A stretch of DNA of 39,851 nt from positions 1 to 39,851 of the forward strand of contig DATEHQ010000060.1 in NCBI GenBank assembly GCA_035279525.1, written 5' to 3'. Below, one piece after another: positions 1 through 7,847 of this stretch. Position numbers and translations under genes: made by a program. The notes under the pieces were generated by a model. That model was not told the origin of the DNA. It saw only the letters and a program-made list of their open reading frames with translations, and made no database searches. Within the stretch, counting starts at the first letter, position 1; every line of letters begins with the position of its first letter. Origin of the DNA: DATEHQ01 sp035279525. Lineage in GTDB: Bacteria > Chloroflexota > Dormibacteria > Dormibacterales > Dormibacteraceae.

Positions 1-425
1 CCGACCTCCTCCGCAATGCATTCGGCCAGGACGTCCTCCCAACGGTTCCACCGTTCCCTGAGCCTCGCGACGATCGACGGGTGCGATAGAAGCTCGGCGA
101 GCTCTGGGCGCTGGGCCTGTGGTGGAGCCTCACGAACCCGAAGGAGCTCTCCTCTGACGGTGCGCAGGATCGGGTCGGCGGGGTTCCGCTCGCGGATGGC
201 CTGGACCAGCCGCTCGAGGCGGTCGTCCCCCGGCCCCAGAAAGACGTCCTCCTTGGTTTCGAAGTAGCTGAAGAAAGTGCGGGGGGCTATGCCGGCCTCC
301 GCGGCGATCGTCGCGACCGTTACCGCGTCGAAGCCCCGCTCGCGATAAAGGCGGCGAGCGGCCGTGATGAGCGCCTTGCGGGTTCTCGCCTTCTTCCTCT
401 CCCGGTGGCTCGTGCTAACCTGCAT
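1..425 (-). CDS. TetR/AcrR family transcriptional regulator (C-terminus outside window)
   Basis: This is a DNA-binding repressor of the TetR family, probably controlling the divergent MMPL exporter that starts 27 bp away. Reading leftward from the ATG at 425, the protein begins MQVSTSHRERKKARTRKALI. It continues with a typical helix-turn-helix, residues about 12-60, including RGFDAVTVATIAAEAGIAP and the diagnostic RTFFSYFETKEDVF. About 141 codons are present and the frame is open to the window edge, so the ligand-binding C-terminal half lies outside. There is no strong Shine-Dalgarno sequence, and the candidate -10 (CATAAT on this strand) sits only about 8 bp before the ATG, so the mRNA may be nearly leaderless. 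The family call is secure; the effector and the target are inferred from position only. Confidence 0.9.
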   Translation of the reverse strand, partial: MQVSTSHRERKKARTRKALITAARRLYRERGFDAVTVATIAAEAGIAPRTFFSYFETKEDVFLGPGDDRLERLVQAIRERNPADPILRTVRGELLRVREAPPQAQRPELAELLSHPSIVARLRERWNRWEDVLAECIAEEV

Positions 426-461
426 CAGCGCAATTATGCACCGCTGCAGAAATGTTTGAAA
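421..461. promoter_or_regulatory. Candidate TetR operator and divergent promoter region
   Basis: The short space between the divergent TetR and MMPL genes holds an inverted repeat TGCAT-N10-ATGCA (421-425 and 436-440). On the minus strand a possible promoter has -35 TTTCAA (456-461) and -10 CATAAT (433-438) spaced by 17 bp. The -10 lies inside the inverted repeat, as expected for an autorepressor site. The arms are only 5 bp, so this is a suggestion and not a firm site. Confidence 0.35.
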
Positions 462-2569
462 GTCTGGCGCGACTCGTCGTCAGGTTCCGATGGCTTGTCG
501 TGGCCGCATGGGTCATCGGCGCAGTGCTTGGCACGCGGCTGCTGCCCAGCCTGTCCACCGTCACCCAGTCAAGCAATGGCCAGTTTCTGCAGTCGAGCGC
601 CCCCAGTCAGCGAGCCGCGGCCCTGGCGGCGCCATTCCAGGCGCAGAACACCGGCGCCGCGGCGCTGATCGTGGCTTACCGGGCCGACGGCCCGCTGATG
701 CCCGGCGACGACGCAGCGATTTCGACCGTCGAGCAAGAAGTCGACGGCGTGGCCGGGGTCACCCTGGTCAAGGATCTCGGCACCTCCTCGGACGGACAGG
801 TGCGCGAAGCCTTGGTCGTCACAGACACTCCGGCGCAGTCCAACCAGGGCAATCCAGCTGTTGTCCACGCAATCCGGTCGATCTTTGGGTCACCGGGCCA
901 GCCCCCGGGCCTGGAGCTCCATCTCACCGGTCCTCTCGCGCAGACGACCGATGCAGCGGCCAACTCGGCGCGGACCGGCACGGCGATTCGCGCCGGCACG
1001 GTGCTGGTGGTGATCGTCCTGCTCTTCGCCGTCTACAGGTCGATCTTGGCGCCCCTGGTGACGCTCCTACCGGCCGTCATGGCGCTGGCCGTGTCGCAGG
1101 GATTGATCGCATTGGCGTCTGAGATCGGGGTGCCCGTGTCTATCGCCACCGGAACGTTGCTGCCGGTGCTGCTGATCGGAGCAGGCGCAGACTACGGGAT
1201 CTTCCTCGTTTTTCGAGTTCGAGAAGAGATTCAAGGGGGAGCCGCGCCATCAGACGCCCTTGTGACGGCGTTGGGGCGGGTAGGCGAATCGATCACCTTT
1301 TCAGGGGCGACCGTCGTGGCTGCGTTGTGCTGCCTTCTTGTCGCCACCTTCGGCCTGTATCGCGGACTGGGCCCCTCCCTCGCCATCGGCGTGGCTGTGG
1401 TCTTGCTGGCAGCGCTGACGTTGCTGCCGGCGCTGATTGCGATCCTCGGACGGTTCACCTTCTGGCCGTCGCATCCAGCATCAGGCCAACCCAGCATCGG
1501 GATCTGGGGAAAGGTGGCGGCGCGGGCCGCGGGCCGGCCATGGCTGGTGATCGCGTTGGGGCTGGTGCTGTTCGGCGGGCTGAGCGCCGGCCTTACGAGC
1601 TTTTCGACCGGAGGCTTCACGAGCCCGCCGGCCACCGGCACGGATTCTCAGAGGGGCGCTGACATCCTCGCCGCCCATTTCCCCGCGGCTTTGAGCAACG
1701 CGGAGATCCTGGTGCTGCGGTTTGCTCAACCCGTGTCGGAGGAGTCGCCGGCCCTGACCAGCGCCGCGACGGACCTGCAGTCCGATCCCGCGATCAGGAA
1801 GATCACGGGGCCGGTTGTCAGCAAGGACGGACGCAGCGTGGAGTTCCTCGCCGTCCCCGCGGCCGGCAGCACGGGTACGAACACAGCGATCGACGCGATT
1901 CCCGCCCTGCGGGCAGCCCTCGCCGCCGCAGCCGCCAAGGCGGGAGCCACCGACAGTGGCGTGGCCGGGGTGGACGCGGTCGCCTACGACATCAACCACA
2001 CGTCGGCGACCGATCTGCTCCTTGTCGTGCCGGTGGTCCTGATCGCGATCGCGATCCTGCTCGCGATTCTTGTGCGCAGCCTGGTGGCGCCGCTCTACCT
2101 GATCGCCACCGTCGCTCTCTCATACCTGGCCTCGCTCGGTTTCGCGAGCTTCGTGTTCATCAAGCTCGCGGGCGACGCCGGCTTGAACTTTGTCATTCCC
2201 ATCCTGCTCTTCATCTTCGCGATGGCACTTGGCGAGGATTACAACATCCTGCTGATGACGCGCGTGCGGGAGGAAGCGCGCAAATCGTCACTGCATGAAG
2301 CACTGGTTCTGGCGGTCGGCCGTACGGGCGGCACGATCAGCTCGGCCGGCGTGATTCTCGCCGGGACGTTCACCGTGCTGGCGATCGCCGGCGGCTCAGG
2401 CCAGAGCTTGCAGCTGGGCTTCACCATCGCTTTCGCGATCCTGCTGGATACATTCTTCGTTCGAACGCTTCTCGTGCCCGCGATCGCTGTGCTGCTCGAC
2501 CGCTGGAACTGGTGGCCATCGCGTCTGAGTAGCGCAACTCCCGCGCGAGAGGGCGCGCGATCCCTATGA
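452..2569 (+). CDS. MMPL/RND family membrane transporter
   Basis: A polytopic inner-membrane exporter of the MMPL branch of the RND superfamily, which uses the proton gradient to export lipids or hydrophobic drugs. The 705-aa protein starts with a membrane segment at residues about 10-30. A large extracytoplasmic loop follows, then clusters of hydrophobic helices in two repeats. Each repeat carries the conserved family motif: GADYGIFLVFRVREE in the first half and GEDYNILLMTRVREE in the second. The acidic Asp-Tyr pairs are the presumed proton relay. The length matches the short MmpL-like proteins of Gram-positive bacteria (about 700-750 aa). It is divergent from a TetR gene, the usual arrangement for a repressed efflux pump. 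The substrate cannot be told from sequence. The 253 bp downstream (2570-2822) hold no convincing gene, only a weak 6-bp stem (CTTCGC/GCGAAG, 2581-2600). Confidence 0.93.
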   Translation: MFESLARLVVRFRWLVVAAWVIGAVLGTRLLPSLSTVTQSSNGQFLQSSAPSQRAAALAAPFQAQNTGAAALIVAYRADGPLMPGDDAAISTVEQEVDGVAGVTLVKDLGTSSDGQVREALVVTDTPAQSNQGNPAVVHAIRSIFGSPGQPPGLELHLTGPLAQTTDAAANSARTGTAIRAGTVLVVIVLLFAVYRSILAPLVTLLPAVMALAVSQGLIALASEIGVPVSIATGTLLPVLLIGAGADYGIFLVFRVREEIQGGAAPSDALVTALGRVGESITFSGATVVAALCCLLVATFGLYRGLGPSLAIGVAVVLLAALTLLPALIAILGRFTFWPSHPASGQPSIGIWGKVAARAAGRPWLVIALGLVLFGGLSAGLTSFSTGGFTSPPATGTDSQRGADILAAHFPAALSNAEILVLRFAQPVSEESPALTSAATDLQSDPAIRKITGPVVSKDGRSVEFLAVPAAGSTGTNTAIDAIPALRAALAAAAAKAGATDSGVAGVDAVAYDINHTSATDLLLVVPVVLIAIAILLAILVRSLVAPLYLIATVALSYLASLGFASFVFIKLAGDAGLNFVIPILLFIFAMALGEDYNILLMTRVREEARKSSLHEALVLAVGRTGGTISSAGVILAGTFTVLAIAGGSGQSLQLGFTIAFAILLDTFFVRTLLVPAIAVLLDRWNWWPSRLSSATPAREGARSL

Positions 2570-2822
2570 AGTCCTCACGCCTTCGCGGAAGGTGGCGAAG
2601 CTCGACAACGGTGCAGGGTCAGGAGTAAGTCGCTAGCTAAACCTTCTGTGCGCCCATCAGGTGTAGTGCCTCACCGGCGCACGGGCCTTGACCGTGGGGC
2701 GGGACACGCGTCGACTCGAACGCTTGTGAGAGTCCTTGAAACACGGCAGCGGAATCAGCTAAATCGGTACGTTCCCATTGCTTGCACCGACGGACCGATG
2801 GATCGTTTTCTCGGCGATGGCC

Positions 2823-3971
2823 CTAACTGCAGGGCAGAGTTCCGTTCGGGAGCATAGGCAAGCCCGCACTCATCACAGCTGTGGTCCCTACGAGATGTCC
2901 AACGGCTATTAGCTGATACGCGACCTCCGGGACTTCGAACGCGATCACACCTGCCACGCGATTGCCAGGGCTCAGCGTCTGGATTCGGAGAAGTCCGGGC
3001 GCCCCCGAATCGACGGGCGCTGCGCCATTTACTCCATCTCCGTATAGGCGCCATACATCCGGCGATATTGGGATCGGGCCGGGACCGGTGGCCACGAACG
3101 CCAGGGTGACGAGCACGAACTTGTCGTGCGGAGCAGGCCGCCGGGAGCTCGTGCCTGAGCAGTCATATTCGACATCTGTGATCGTCACCGATCCCGACGG
3201 CAGAGCTAGCGGCGCTCCTGGATTTGCGACGCCGCGGTTCAACATGTCCGGCTTGGTGATCTCGAGCGCCAAATTGAATCGCCCGTAGAGCGCGTTGATG
3301 TAGTAGGTGGAACCTTTCGCGTTCTTCCAACTGGCTGTGTAGCGAAGCGGGTACCCGTCCTTCTCTCGTATCCAGGCCTTGAACTGTCGACCGAACCGAT
3401 TGGTCAGCTCCAAGACCCAAGCAGTGGAGCCGCCGATGGAAGTCTCGCCTTGGACCCGACCGCTCGAGCTGCCCTGCCACAGCGCCGGATTGACGTCGGC
3501 AAACAGTCCCCAGTACGGATCGGCGACCGTGGCCATCTGCCACTCGCTGAAGGTGTTGGTGCGTGTGTAGATGGCGGAATCCACCATCACGAAATCGCCC
3601 CGGGCGTCGATATCGGGCTCTGGCCCCGAATTGGAGAACTCGTTCCAGGGCTGCAGCTCGAGAGCCGGCCCCTCGATCGTCAATGCTCCGCTCAGGTGAT
3701 AGACCTGCGCACCGAATTGGCCTTGAGCCCTGGGCGTCATCTCGGTGCCCACGATCTCAAATTGCGAGGTCTGAATCGAATCGGCGATCTGCGAAAGCAG
3801 CTGAGACGGGCTCGGAGCATGTGTTGCCTGGTGCAGTGGCGGCTCTGGAAGGGGCTGCCGGAACTCCGAGCTATCGGGCTGGCCGAAGCTCGCCTGACGG
3901 ACGCTAGGTGTGCTGCAGGCCACGGCGAATGTGACGCAGAGCGTCGCAAAGGCGGCCAGACCAAATCGCAT
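2823..3971 (-). CDS. Secreted lipoprotein: LprG/LppX-like domain plus DUF4352-like domain
   Basis: Predicted lipoprotein of 382 aa. I chose the ATG at 3971 because it gives a classical lipoprotein signal peptide (MRFGLAAFATLCVTFAVAC) with the lipid-bearing Cys at 19; an upstream ATG in the same frame (4424) would bury the signal. Residues about 50-235 look like the LprG/LppX lipoprotein fold seen in Actinobacteria: an amphipathic start SQLLSQIADSIQTSQFEIVG, then beta-rich sequence, then WIREKDGYPLRYTASW. Residues about 255-365 resemble the Ig-like DUF4352 domain (SVTITDVEYDCSG, KFVLVTLAFVATG, LSPGNRVAGVIAFEVPE). LprG/LppX proteins bind and carry lipids, so a role in envelope lipid handling next to the MMPL exporter is possible, but this is inference. 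Base composition looks less GC-rich than the neighbours, which may indicate later acquisition. Confidence 0.75.
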   Translation of the reverse strand: MRFGLAAFATLCVTFAVACSTPSVRQASFGQPDSSEFRQPLPEPPLHQATHAPSPSQLLSQIADSIQTSQFEIVGTEMTPRAQGQFGAQVYHLSGALTIEGPALELQPWNEFSNSGPEPDIDARGDFVMVDSAIYTRTNTFSEWQMATVADPYWGLFADVNPALWQGSSSGRVQGETSIGGSTAWVLELTNRFGRQFKAWIREKDGYPLRYTASWKNAKGSTYYINALYGRFNLALEITKPDMLNRGVANPGAPLALPSGSVTITDVEYDCSGTSSRRPAPHDKFVLVTLAFVATGPGPIPISPDVWRLYGDGVNGAAPVDSGAPGLLRIQTLSPGNRVAGVIAFEVPEVAYQLIAVGHLVGTTAVMSAGLPMLPNGTLPCS

Positions 3972-4212
3972 CTTGAGGTACAACGGTCGGCGCCGCCTCG
4001 CCTTGTGCTTGGTTCTGCGCCCAGCATGCTGCGCGAAATTGAGAACCGTCCGTGCAAACCACGTGGGCACATTGGACGACGCTGAATTCCAACCGTTAGG
4101 TCGGTCGGCGTCCATGCCGAGGCACAACTTCTCGAATGCCGCACCAGGTCCGCTGAGTGATGGACTCGTCGCTGGCAGAGAGCTCCATCCGGCAGCTGCG
4201 CCGCCGTCACCA
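3972..4212. other. Non-coding or decayed stretch upstream of the lipoprotein gene
   Basis: No gene with recognisable features lies here. Open frames on the minus strand run through it from the decayed membrane-protein gene on its right but show no hydrophobic or conserved pattern. The promoter of the lipoprotein gene should lie here; I did not find a convincing -35/-10 pair. Confidence 0.4.
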
Positions 4213-4542
4213 GAGGGCAAATAGCGCGCATCAGACCGTAGAACACGAGCCCGCTGAAACCGCCCAGGATGACCCAGTAGACGAGGAATTGCGCCGGCTG
4301 TTCTGCGTGCGGAAAACCAGACCATCCCAGGATCGACTGCGCGAACCACATCAGGATTGGGAAAGATGACGCCGAAGAGGATGCCTTGGAAAGCGATCGG
4401 GTGTTGGCGAAGCCAGTTCTTCATAGACGTAGCCTTCCGCCAGCAGCTCCAGGTCGACGGGCTCGGTCAGTAGGCCCAGATCGATCAGCGGAGCAGCATC
4501 GACGTCGGGGGAGTTGAGGCGGGGTGGGATGCCCGGCATCAT
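4213..4542 (-). pseudogene. Frameshifted small membrane protein gene
   Basis: Three coding-like pieces follow each other in three frames on the minus strand. From the ATG at 4542 comes an acidic stretch containing LIDLGLLTEPVDLELLAEGY. From the ATG at 4424 comes MKNWLRQHPIAFQGILFGVIFP. From about 4356 downward in the third frame comes LMWFAQSILGWSGFPH, followed by the hydrophobic LVYWVILGGFSGLVFYGLM. The second and third pieces join smoothly (GVIFP-ILMWFAQSI) if one base is removed from the GGG run at 4359-4361, giving two transmembrane helices. This suggests a +1 frameshift, real or from sequencing. The link between the first and second pieces also needs one base removed and is less sure. 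Function unknown. Confidence 0.4.
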
Positions 4543-4573
4543 GGATGGTGACCCGAATCTAGCGAATCGACGA

Positions 4574-5518
4574 TCACACGGCGACGGATGCGCTCGTCCG
4601 GCGCGCCCGCACGGAAGCCCGATACGACGCCGGCGTGCAGCCCATGCAGCGCCGGAACGCTTTCGAGAAGCTCGACTCCGACTCGTAGCCGACGCGGTGC
4701 ATGGCCTCGGCCACCGACAGTCGCTCCGCGTCGAGCATCTGAGCCGCTCGAAGGATGCGACATCGCGCCAGGTATCGCATCGGCGCCTCGCCGACGCACT
4801 CCACGAAGCGCTGAGCGAAGCTCGAGCGCGACATCGCAACCGCTGAGGCCAACGCGGCCACGGTCCAGTCTTTGGCCGGCGCCCCATGGATGAGCTCCAG
4901 AGCCGCGCCGATGCGGGCATCCTGAAGGCCGTGTATCCAGGGCGCGGCGGCGCGCGAATCCACCGCCAGCTGCGCGCGAAGGATCTGCACGAGAAGCAGA
5001 CCGCACAGCAGGTCCGTGAGCGCACCCGAGCCCGGGCGCGGCGTTGCCGACTCCGCATCCGCCATGGCGACGAGCCCCTCGAGCATCCCGGTCCCCGACC
5101 CGGCGTTGACATGGATCAGGTCGGGAAGCGCGCGAAGAAGCGGATGCGTCGTCTGGCGATCGAACCTGAAGAACCCGCACAGCATCGTGGCGCGCGCTCC
5201 GCCCCCTTCGATGCCGATCTCTGGGAAGCGGCCTGGGACGCAGTGCTCCATCAGGTCGGAGAAGGACGTGATGGCGACGTTGGAGTCGCTCATCAGCCGG
5301 TGCCGCTCGCCCCGCATCAGGACGACGACGTCGCCTGAGGCGAGGCGGATGCGCCGCCCGCTTGCGGCTTCGAGCCAGCCGGAGCCGGACAGCATGACGT
5401 GGAAGACCGCGGCGTCAAACCGATCGAGGCCCATGCCCCATGGGGCCGCCAGGTTGGCGCGGGCGATCAACGACCCGGACATCGGCAGACCTCGCAGGGC
5501 CTCGCTCAGTGGATCCAC
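4574..5518 (-). CDS. AraC family transcriptional regulator (cupin N-terminal domain)
   Basis: A 314-aa activator of the AraC/XylS family. Residues about 3-190 match the cupin-type sensor domain common in this subfamily (start DPLSEALRG, then ANLAAPWGM, SGDVVVLMRGERHRL). Residues about 210-310 form the double helix-turn-helix, with WTVAALASAVAMSRSSFAQR as the first helix pair. VGYESESSFSKAFRR and GCTPASYR follow as the family signature. The start is GTG at 5518, supported by the family's usual DPL.. beginning; an internal ATG at 5482 would cut into the cupin domain. A GAGGAG sequence lies about 12 nt upstream. It is divergent from the YCII and macro-domain genes, which it may control. The inducer is unknown. 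Confidence 0.92.
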   Translation of the reverse strand: MDPLSEALRGLPMSGSLIARANLAAPWGMGLDRFDAAVFHVMLSGSGWLEAASGRRIRLASGDVVVLMRGERHRLMSDSNVAITSFSDLMEHCVPGRFPEIGIEGGGARATMLCGFFRFDRQTTHPLLRALPDLIHVNAGSGTGMLEGLVAMADAESATPRPGSGALTDLLCGLLLVQILRAQLAVDSRAAAPWIHGLQDARIGAALELIHGAPAKDWTVAALASAVAMSRSSFAQRFVECVGEAPMRYLARCRILRAAQMLDAERLSVAEAMHRVGYESESSFSKAFRRCMGCTPASYRASVRARRTSASVAV

Positions 5519-5685
5519 GAACCAGTTCTACTCCTCAACTGGTCCAGCCGTCCAGCTTCGCCGCGATCCGAAGGCCCCCGAATCGTGGACGTCAGGACAA
5601 CTTTCTCGTCGCCCAGGGTCTGGCTCGGAGCGCGCGGCGACCGTAGCGTGTGTCTGTCACCAATCAGCTCTTGAGGAGGTCTCCG

Positions 5686-5997
5686 ATGCCGAAGTTCCTG
5701 GTCACCTACCACGGCAGCAACATGCCCCACGACCCCGCGTCGATGGCCAAGGCCCGCGACGCGTTCATGGAGTGGGCTCAGAAGACCGGCCGCGCGCTCG
5801 TCGAGCCGGGCGCGCCGGTCGGCGCGGCGAAAACGGTTTCGAGCGACGGCACCAAGGACGGCCAGGCCGAAGGACCGTTCAACGGCTGGTCGGTGATCGA
5901 GGCGCCGGACCTCAACGGCGCGGCGAAGGTCGTGGCCGATCACCCCTTCATCGGTCGCGGTGGGGTGCTTCAGATCAGCGAGCCGGCCGGCATCTAG
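5686..5997 (+). CDS. YCII-domain (DGPF-type) protein
   Basis: A 103-aa cytoplasmic protein of the YCII/YciI-like fold. The sequence MPKFLVTYHGSNMP is followed by an amphipathic helix, an EGPFNGWSVIEAPDLNGA segment in the place of the family's DGPF motif, and an end that reads HPFIGRGGVLQI. I chose the ATG at 5686 because a near-perfect Shine-Dalgarno sequence GAGGAGGT (5673-5680) lies just upstream; the frame is open further but lacks a site. YCII relatives are found next to regulators and ECF sigma factors and are mostly of unknown function, though a few are lyase-like or dehalogenase-like. It is divergent from the AraC regulator and 47 bp upstream of the macro-domain gene, so all three may form one response unit. 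Confidence 0.8.
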   Translation: MPKFLVTYHGSNMPHDPASMAKARDAFMEWAQKTGRALVEPGAPVGAAKTVSSDGTKDGQAEGPFNGWSVIEAPDLNGAAKVVADHPFIGRGGVLQISEPAGI

Positions 5998-6044
5998 CCC
6001 GCCGGGCATTCCCGGAGCGGCGCCGAACGCGTCAAATAAGGCGC

Positions 6045-6548
6045 GTGGAGATCGAGGTCGTGCTCGGCAACATCGTGGAGCAGCGTGTCGACGCGATCGT
6101 CAACGCCGCGAACCGAACCTTGCTTGGGGGAGGAGGCGTGGACGGGGCGATCCACCGCGCCGCCGGCCCCCGCCTGGTCGCGGCCTGCGCGAGGCTGGGC
6201 GGCTGCGAGGTCGGGGACGCGAAGTCGACGCCTGGCTTCGACCTGCCCTGCCGCTGGGTCATCCACACCGTCGGACCTGTCTGGTCCGGCGGATCAAATG
6301 GTGAGGCGGAGGCGCTGGCCTCGTGCTACAGGCGATCGCTCGAGGTCGCCGATGAGCTCGGCGCCTCTTCCGTGGCGTTTCCGGCGATCTCCACGGGCGC
6401 GTTCGGCTATCCCGAAGGAGAGGCCGCGTCCATCGCGGTTCGCACCCTCCGCTCGACAGCCACCCACGTGAGACTCGTCCGCCTGGTTGCGTTCCATCGG
6501 CAGGCGTTCAGCCTGCTGGAGAGCGAGGTCTCGAAGGCGGCGAGCTAG
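6045..6548 (+). CDS. Macro-domain protein (putative ADP-ribosyl hydrolase / O-acetyl-ADP-ribose deacetylase)
   Basis: A single macro domain of 167 aa that binds ADP-ribose or its derivatives and probably removes them from proteins or from O-acetyl-ADP-ribose. The ADP-ribose-binding loop is intact: NAANRTLLGGGGVDGAIH from residue 20, as in the MacroD/YmdB class, and the second loop reads AISTGAFGYPEGEAA. VIHTVGPVW is the central strand of the family. The start is GTG at 6045 with AAGG just upstream; the protein then begins VEIEVVLGNIVEQRVDAIVN, which aligns with the usual domain start. It lies 47 bp after the YCII gene and is probably co-transcribed. The substrate in vivo is unknown. Confidence 0.9.
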   Translation: MEIEVVLGNIVEQRVDAIVNAANRTLLGGGGVDGAIHRAAGPRLVAACARLGGCEVGDAKSTPGFDLPCRWVIHTVGPVWSGGSNGEAEALASCYRRSLEVADELGASSVAFPAISTGAFGYPEGEAASIAVRTLRSTATHVRLVRLVAFHRQAFSLLESEVSKAAS

Positions 6549-6639
6549 CCGAGGATGGTCATCCCCAGCCGGCCGCTCCATCAGGTGGCGCGGGGTGATG
6601 TACAGGTGGGTCGAGCCGACCGGCCGCCCAACTTGGCCC

Positions 6640-6668
6640 TTGCGCACGGCCCGGCATCGTGCTAGGGT
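6640..6668 (+). promoter_or_regulatory. Promoter of the LacI / sugar-uptake operon
   Basis: A sigma70-like pair: -35 TTGCGC (6640-6645) and -10 TAGGGT (6663-6668), separated by exactly 17 bp. The expected transcription start (about 6675) falls inside the first of two palindromes that begin 2 bp after the -10, which is the arrangement of a repressed promoter. The hexamers are imperfect, but spacing and position support the call. Confidence 0.55.
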
Positions 6669-6670
6669 CC

Positions 6671-6698
6671 GGTAAGCGCTTACCGGTAAGCGCTTACC
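6671..6698. promoter_or_regulatory. Tandem LacI-type operator, two abutting perfect palindromes
   Basis: The perfect 14-bp palindrome GGTAAGCGCTTACC occurs twice without a gap (6671-6684, 6685-6698); the whole 28 bp is itself palindromic. The central AGCGCT core is that of operators bound by CebR/CelR-type LacI repressors of cello-oligosaccharide use (TGGGAGCGCTCCCA). It lies at the expected transcription start and 43 bp before the LacI start codon, so it is very probably the operator of the LacI protein encoded next. Confidence 0.8.
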
Positions 6699-6741
6699 GC
6701 GTCGGTCATCGAGCCACCAGACGAGTGATAGGGGAAGGCGA

Positions 6742-7845
6742 GTGGCGGAGCCGAAGAAGCCCAAGGGGCCGCTCACGATCTATGACGTCGCGAGCCGCGC
6801 CGGCGTCTCGATCGCGTCCGTCTCACGGGTCCTGAACGGCCAGGGAAGCCCCCGCCCGGACACCCGACAGCGGGTCATGCAGGCGGTTCGCGATCTGAGC
6901 TTCGTGCCCGACGGTGCGGCCCGGGCGCTGTCCAAGAACCTGAAGGAAGTGGTCGGCGTGGTCTTCCGCCGCGGGGCCGAGACCCATTTCGAGGACGAGG
7001 ACGAGAGCCTCCTCTTCATCGACGTCATCAACCGCGGCATCGAGGTCGCCGCGCAGCGGCGCGGCTTCGACGTGCTCATGAGCTCGGTCGGCTATACGGA
7101 CGGCGACGTGGCCGCCAGGATCGGCGCGATCGCGGGCAAGTCCGACGGCATCATCCTGCACGACCGCATGCTGTCGGCGGTCGGCATCGCGAGGCTGGCG
7201 GACGTCGTGCCGATCGTCACCCTCGCCGGAAGCCCCACCTCGGCGTCGCTGAACGTGCGCTGCGACAACGCCGCCGGCATGCGCGGCCTGGTCCGTCACC
7301 TGGTAGGCGAGCACGGCTATCGAAGCCTCGCGTACCTGTCCGGTCGCGCCGACAGCCCGGACAACAGGACACGCGCCAGGGCATTGGAGACCGAGGCCGG
7401 ATCGCTCGGCGCCGACGTCGCGCTCGGCGCGGACTGGCAGGGCAACTACAGCGCGGCGGGCGGCGCAAACGTCATCACCACGCTGCTCGAGAGGGGCAGG
7501 GCGCTTCCGCGCGCGATCGCATGCGCGAACGACCAGACGGCGCTCGGCGTCATGCACGCGCTCGCCAGGCATGGCATCAGGGTCCCGGACGAGGTCGCCG
7601 TCACCGGCTTCGACGACGTCCCGGTGGCTCGCCACATGCACCCGCCGCTGACCACGGTACGGCAGCCGATCCTCGAGCTCGGTGCGACCGCCTTCGACGT
7701 CCTCTACTCACGCATCAGCGCGGGGCGCGGCGAGCGCGACGTGGTGCTTCCGGTGCAGGTCATCGTCCGCGAAAGCTGCGGCTGCAGCCACCACCGCCAG
7801 GTGCGAAACCCTCTCGCGGACGCAGCGGCCAGGGACGGACGGTAA
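6742..7845 (+). CDS. LacI family transcriptional regulator
   Basis: A 367-aa LacI-type repressor that should sense a sugar released from the imported oligosaccharide. The N-terminal helix-turn-helix and hinge occupy residues about 11-65 (TIYDVASRAGVSIASVSRVL, then ARALSKNLKEVVGVV). The rest is the periplasmic-binding-protein-like sensor (AIACANDQTALGVMHAL, VAVTGFDDVPVARHMHPPLT). It ends in a Cys-rich tail, RESCGCSHH, which is common in actinobacterial members. The start is GTG at 6742 with AGGGGAAGG 4-12 nt upstream. It is the first gene of the operon and its stop is 2 bp before the permease start. The tandem palindrome upstream makes autoregulation likely. Confidence 0.95.
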   Translation: MAEPKKPKGPLTIYDVASRAGVSIASVSRVLNGQGSPRPDTRQRVMQAVRDLSFVPDGAARALSKNLKEVVGVVFRRGAETHFEDEDESLLFIDVINRGIEVAAQRRGFDVLMSSVGYTDGDVAARIGAIAGKSDGIILHDRMLSAVGIARLADVVPIVTLAGSPTSASLNVRCDNAAGMRGLVRHLVGEHGYRSLAYLSGRADSPDNRTRARALETEAGSLGADVALGADWQGNYSAAGGANVITTLLERGRALPRAIACANDQTALGVMHALARHGIRVPDEVAVTGFDDVPVARHMHPPLTTVRQPILELGATAFDVLYSRISAGRGERDVVLPVQVIVRESCGCSHHRQVRNPLADAAARDGR

Positions 7846-7847
7846 CG

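Noticed and set aside
2700..2760. tRNA-like GTCGACTCGAACGC stretch
   Set aside because: No cloverleaf can be drawn: no GGTTCGA-type T arm with matching acceptor stem is present.
2648..2857. 69-aa ORF between the MMPL and lipoprotein genes
   Set aside because: No ribosome site, no domain, and its 3' end overlaps the lipoprotein gene; composition looks random.
5016..6044. N-terminal extension of the macro-domain protein
   Set aside because: The upstream open frame is antisense to the AraC gene and overlaps the YCII gene; the domain starts at the GTG at 6045.
6549..6639. Possible gene remnant after the macro-domain gene
   Set aside because: A minus-strand frame gives some protein-like sequence (THLYITPRHLMERP) but has no start signal or homology I can recognise and is not continued on either side.
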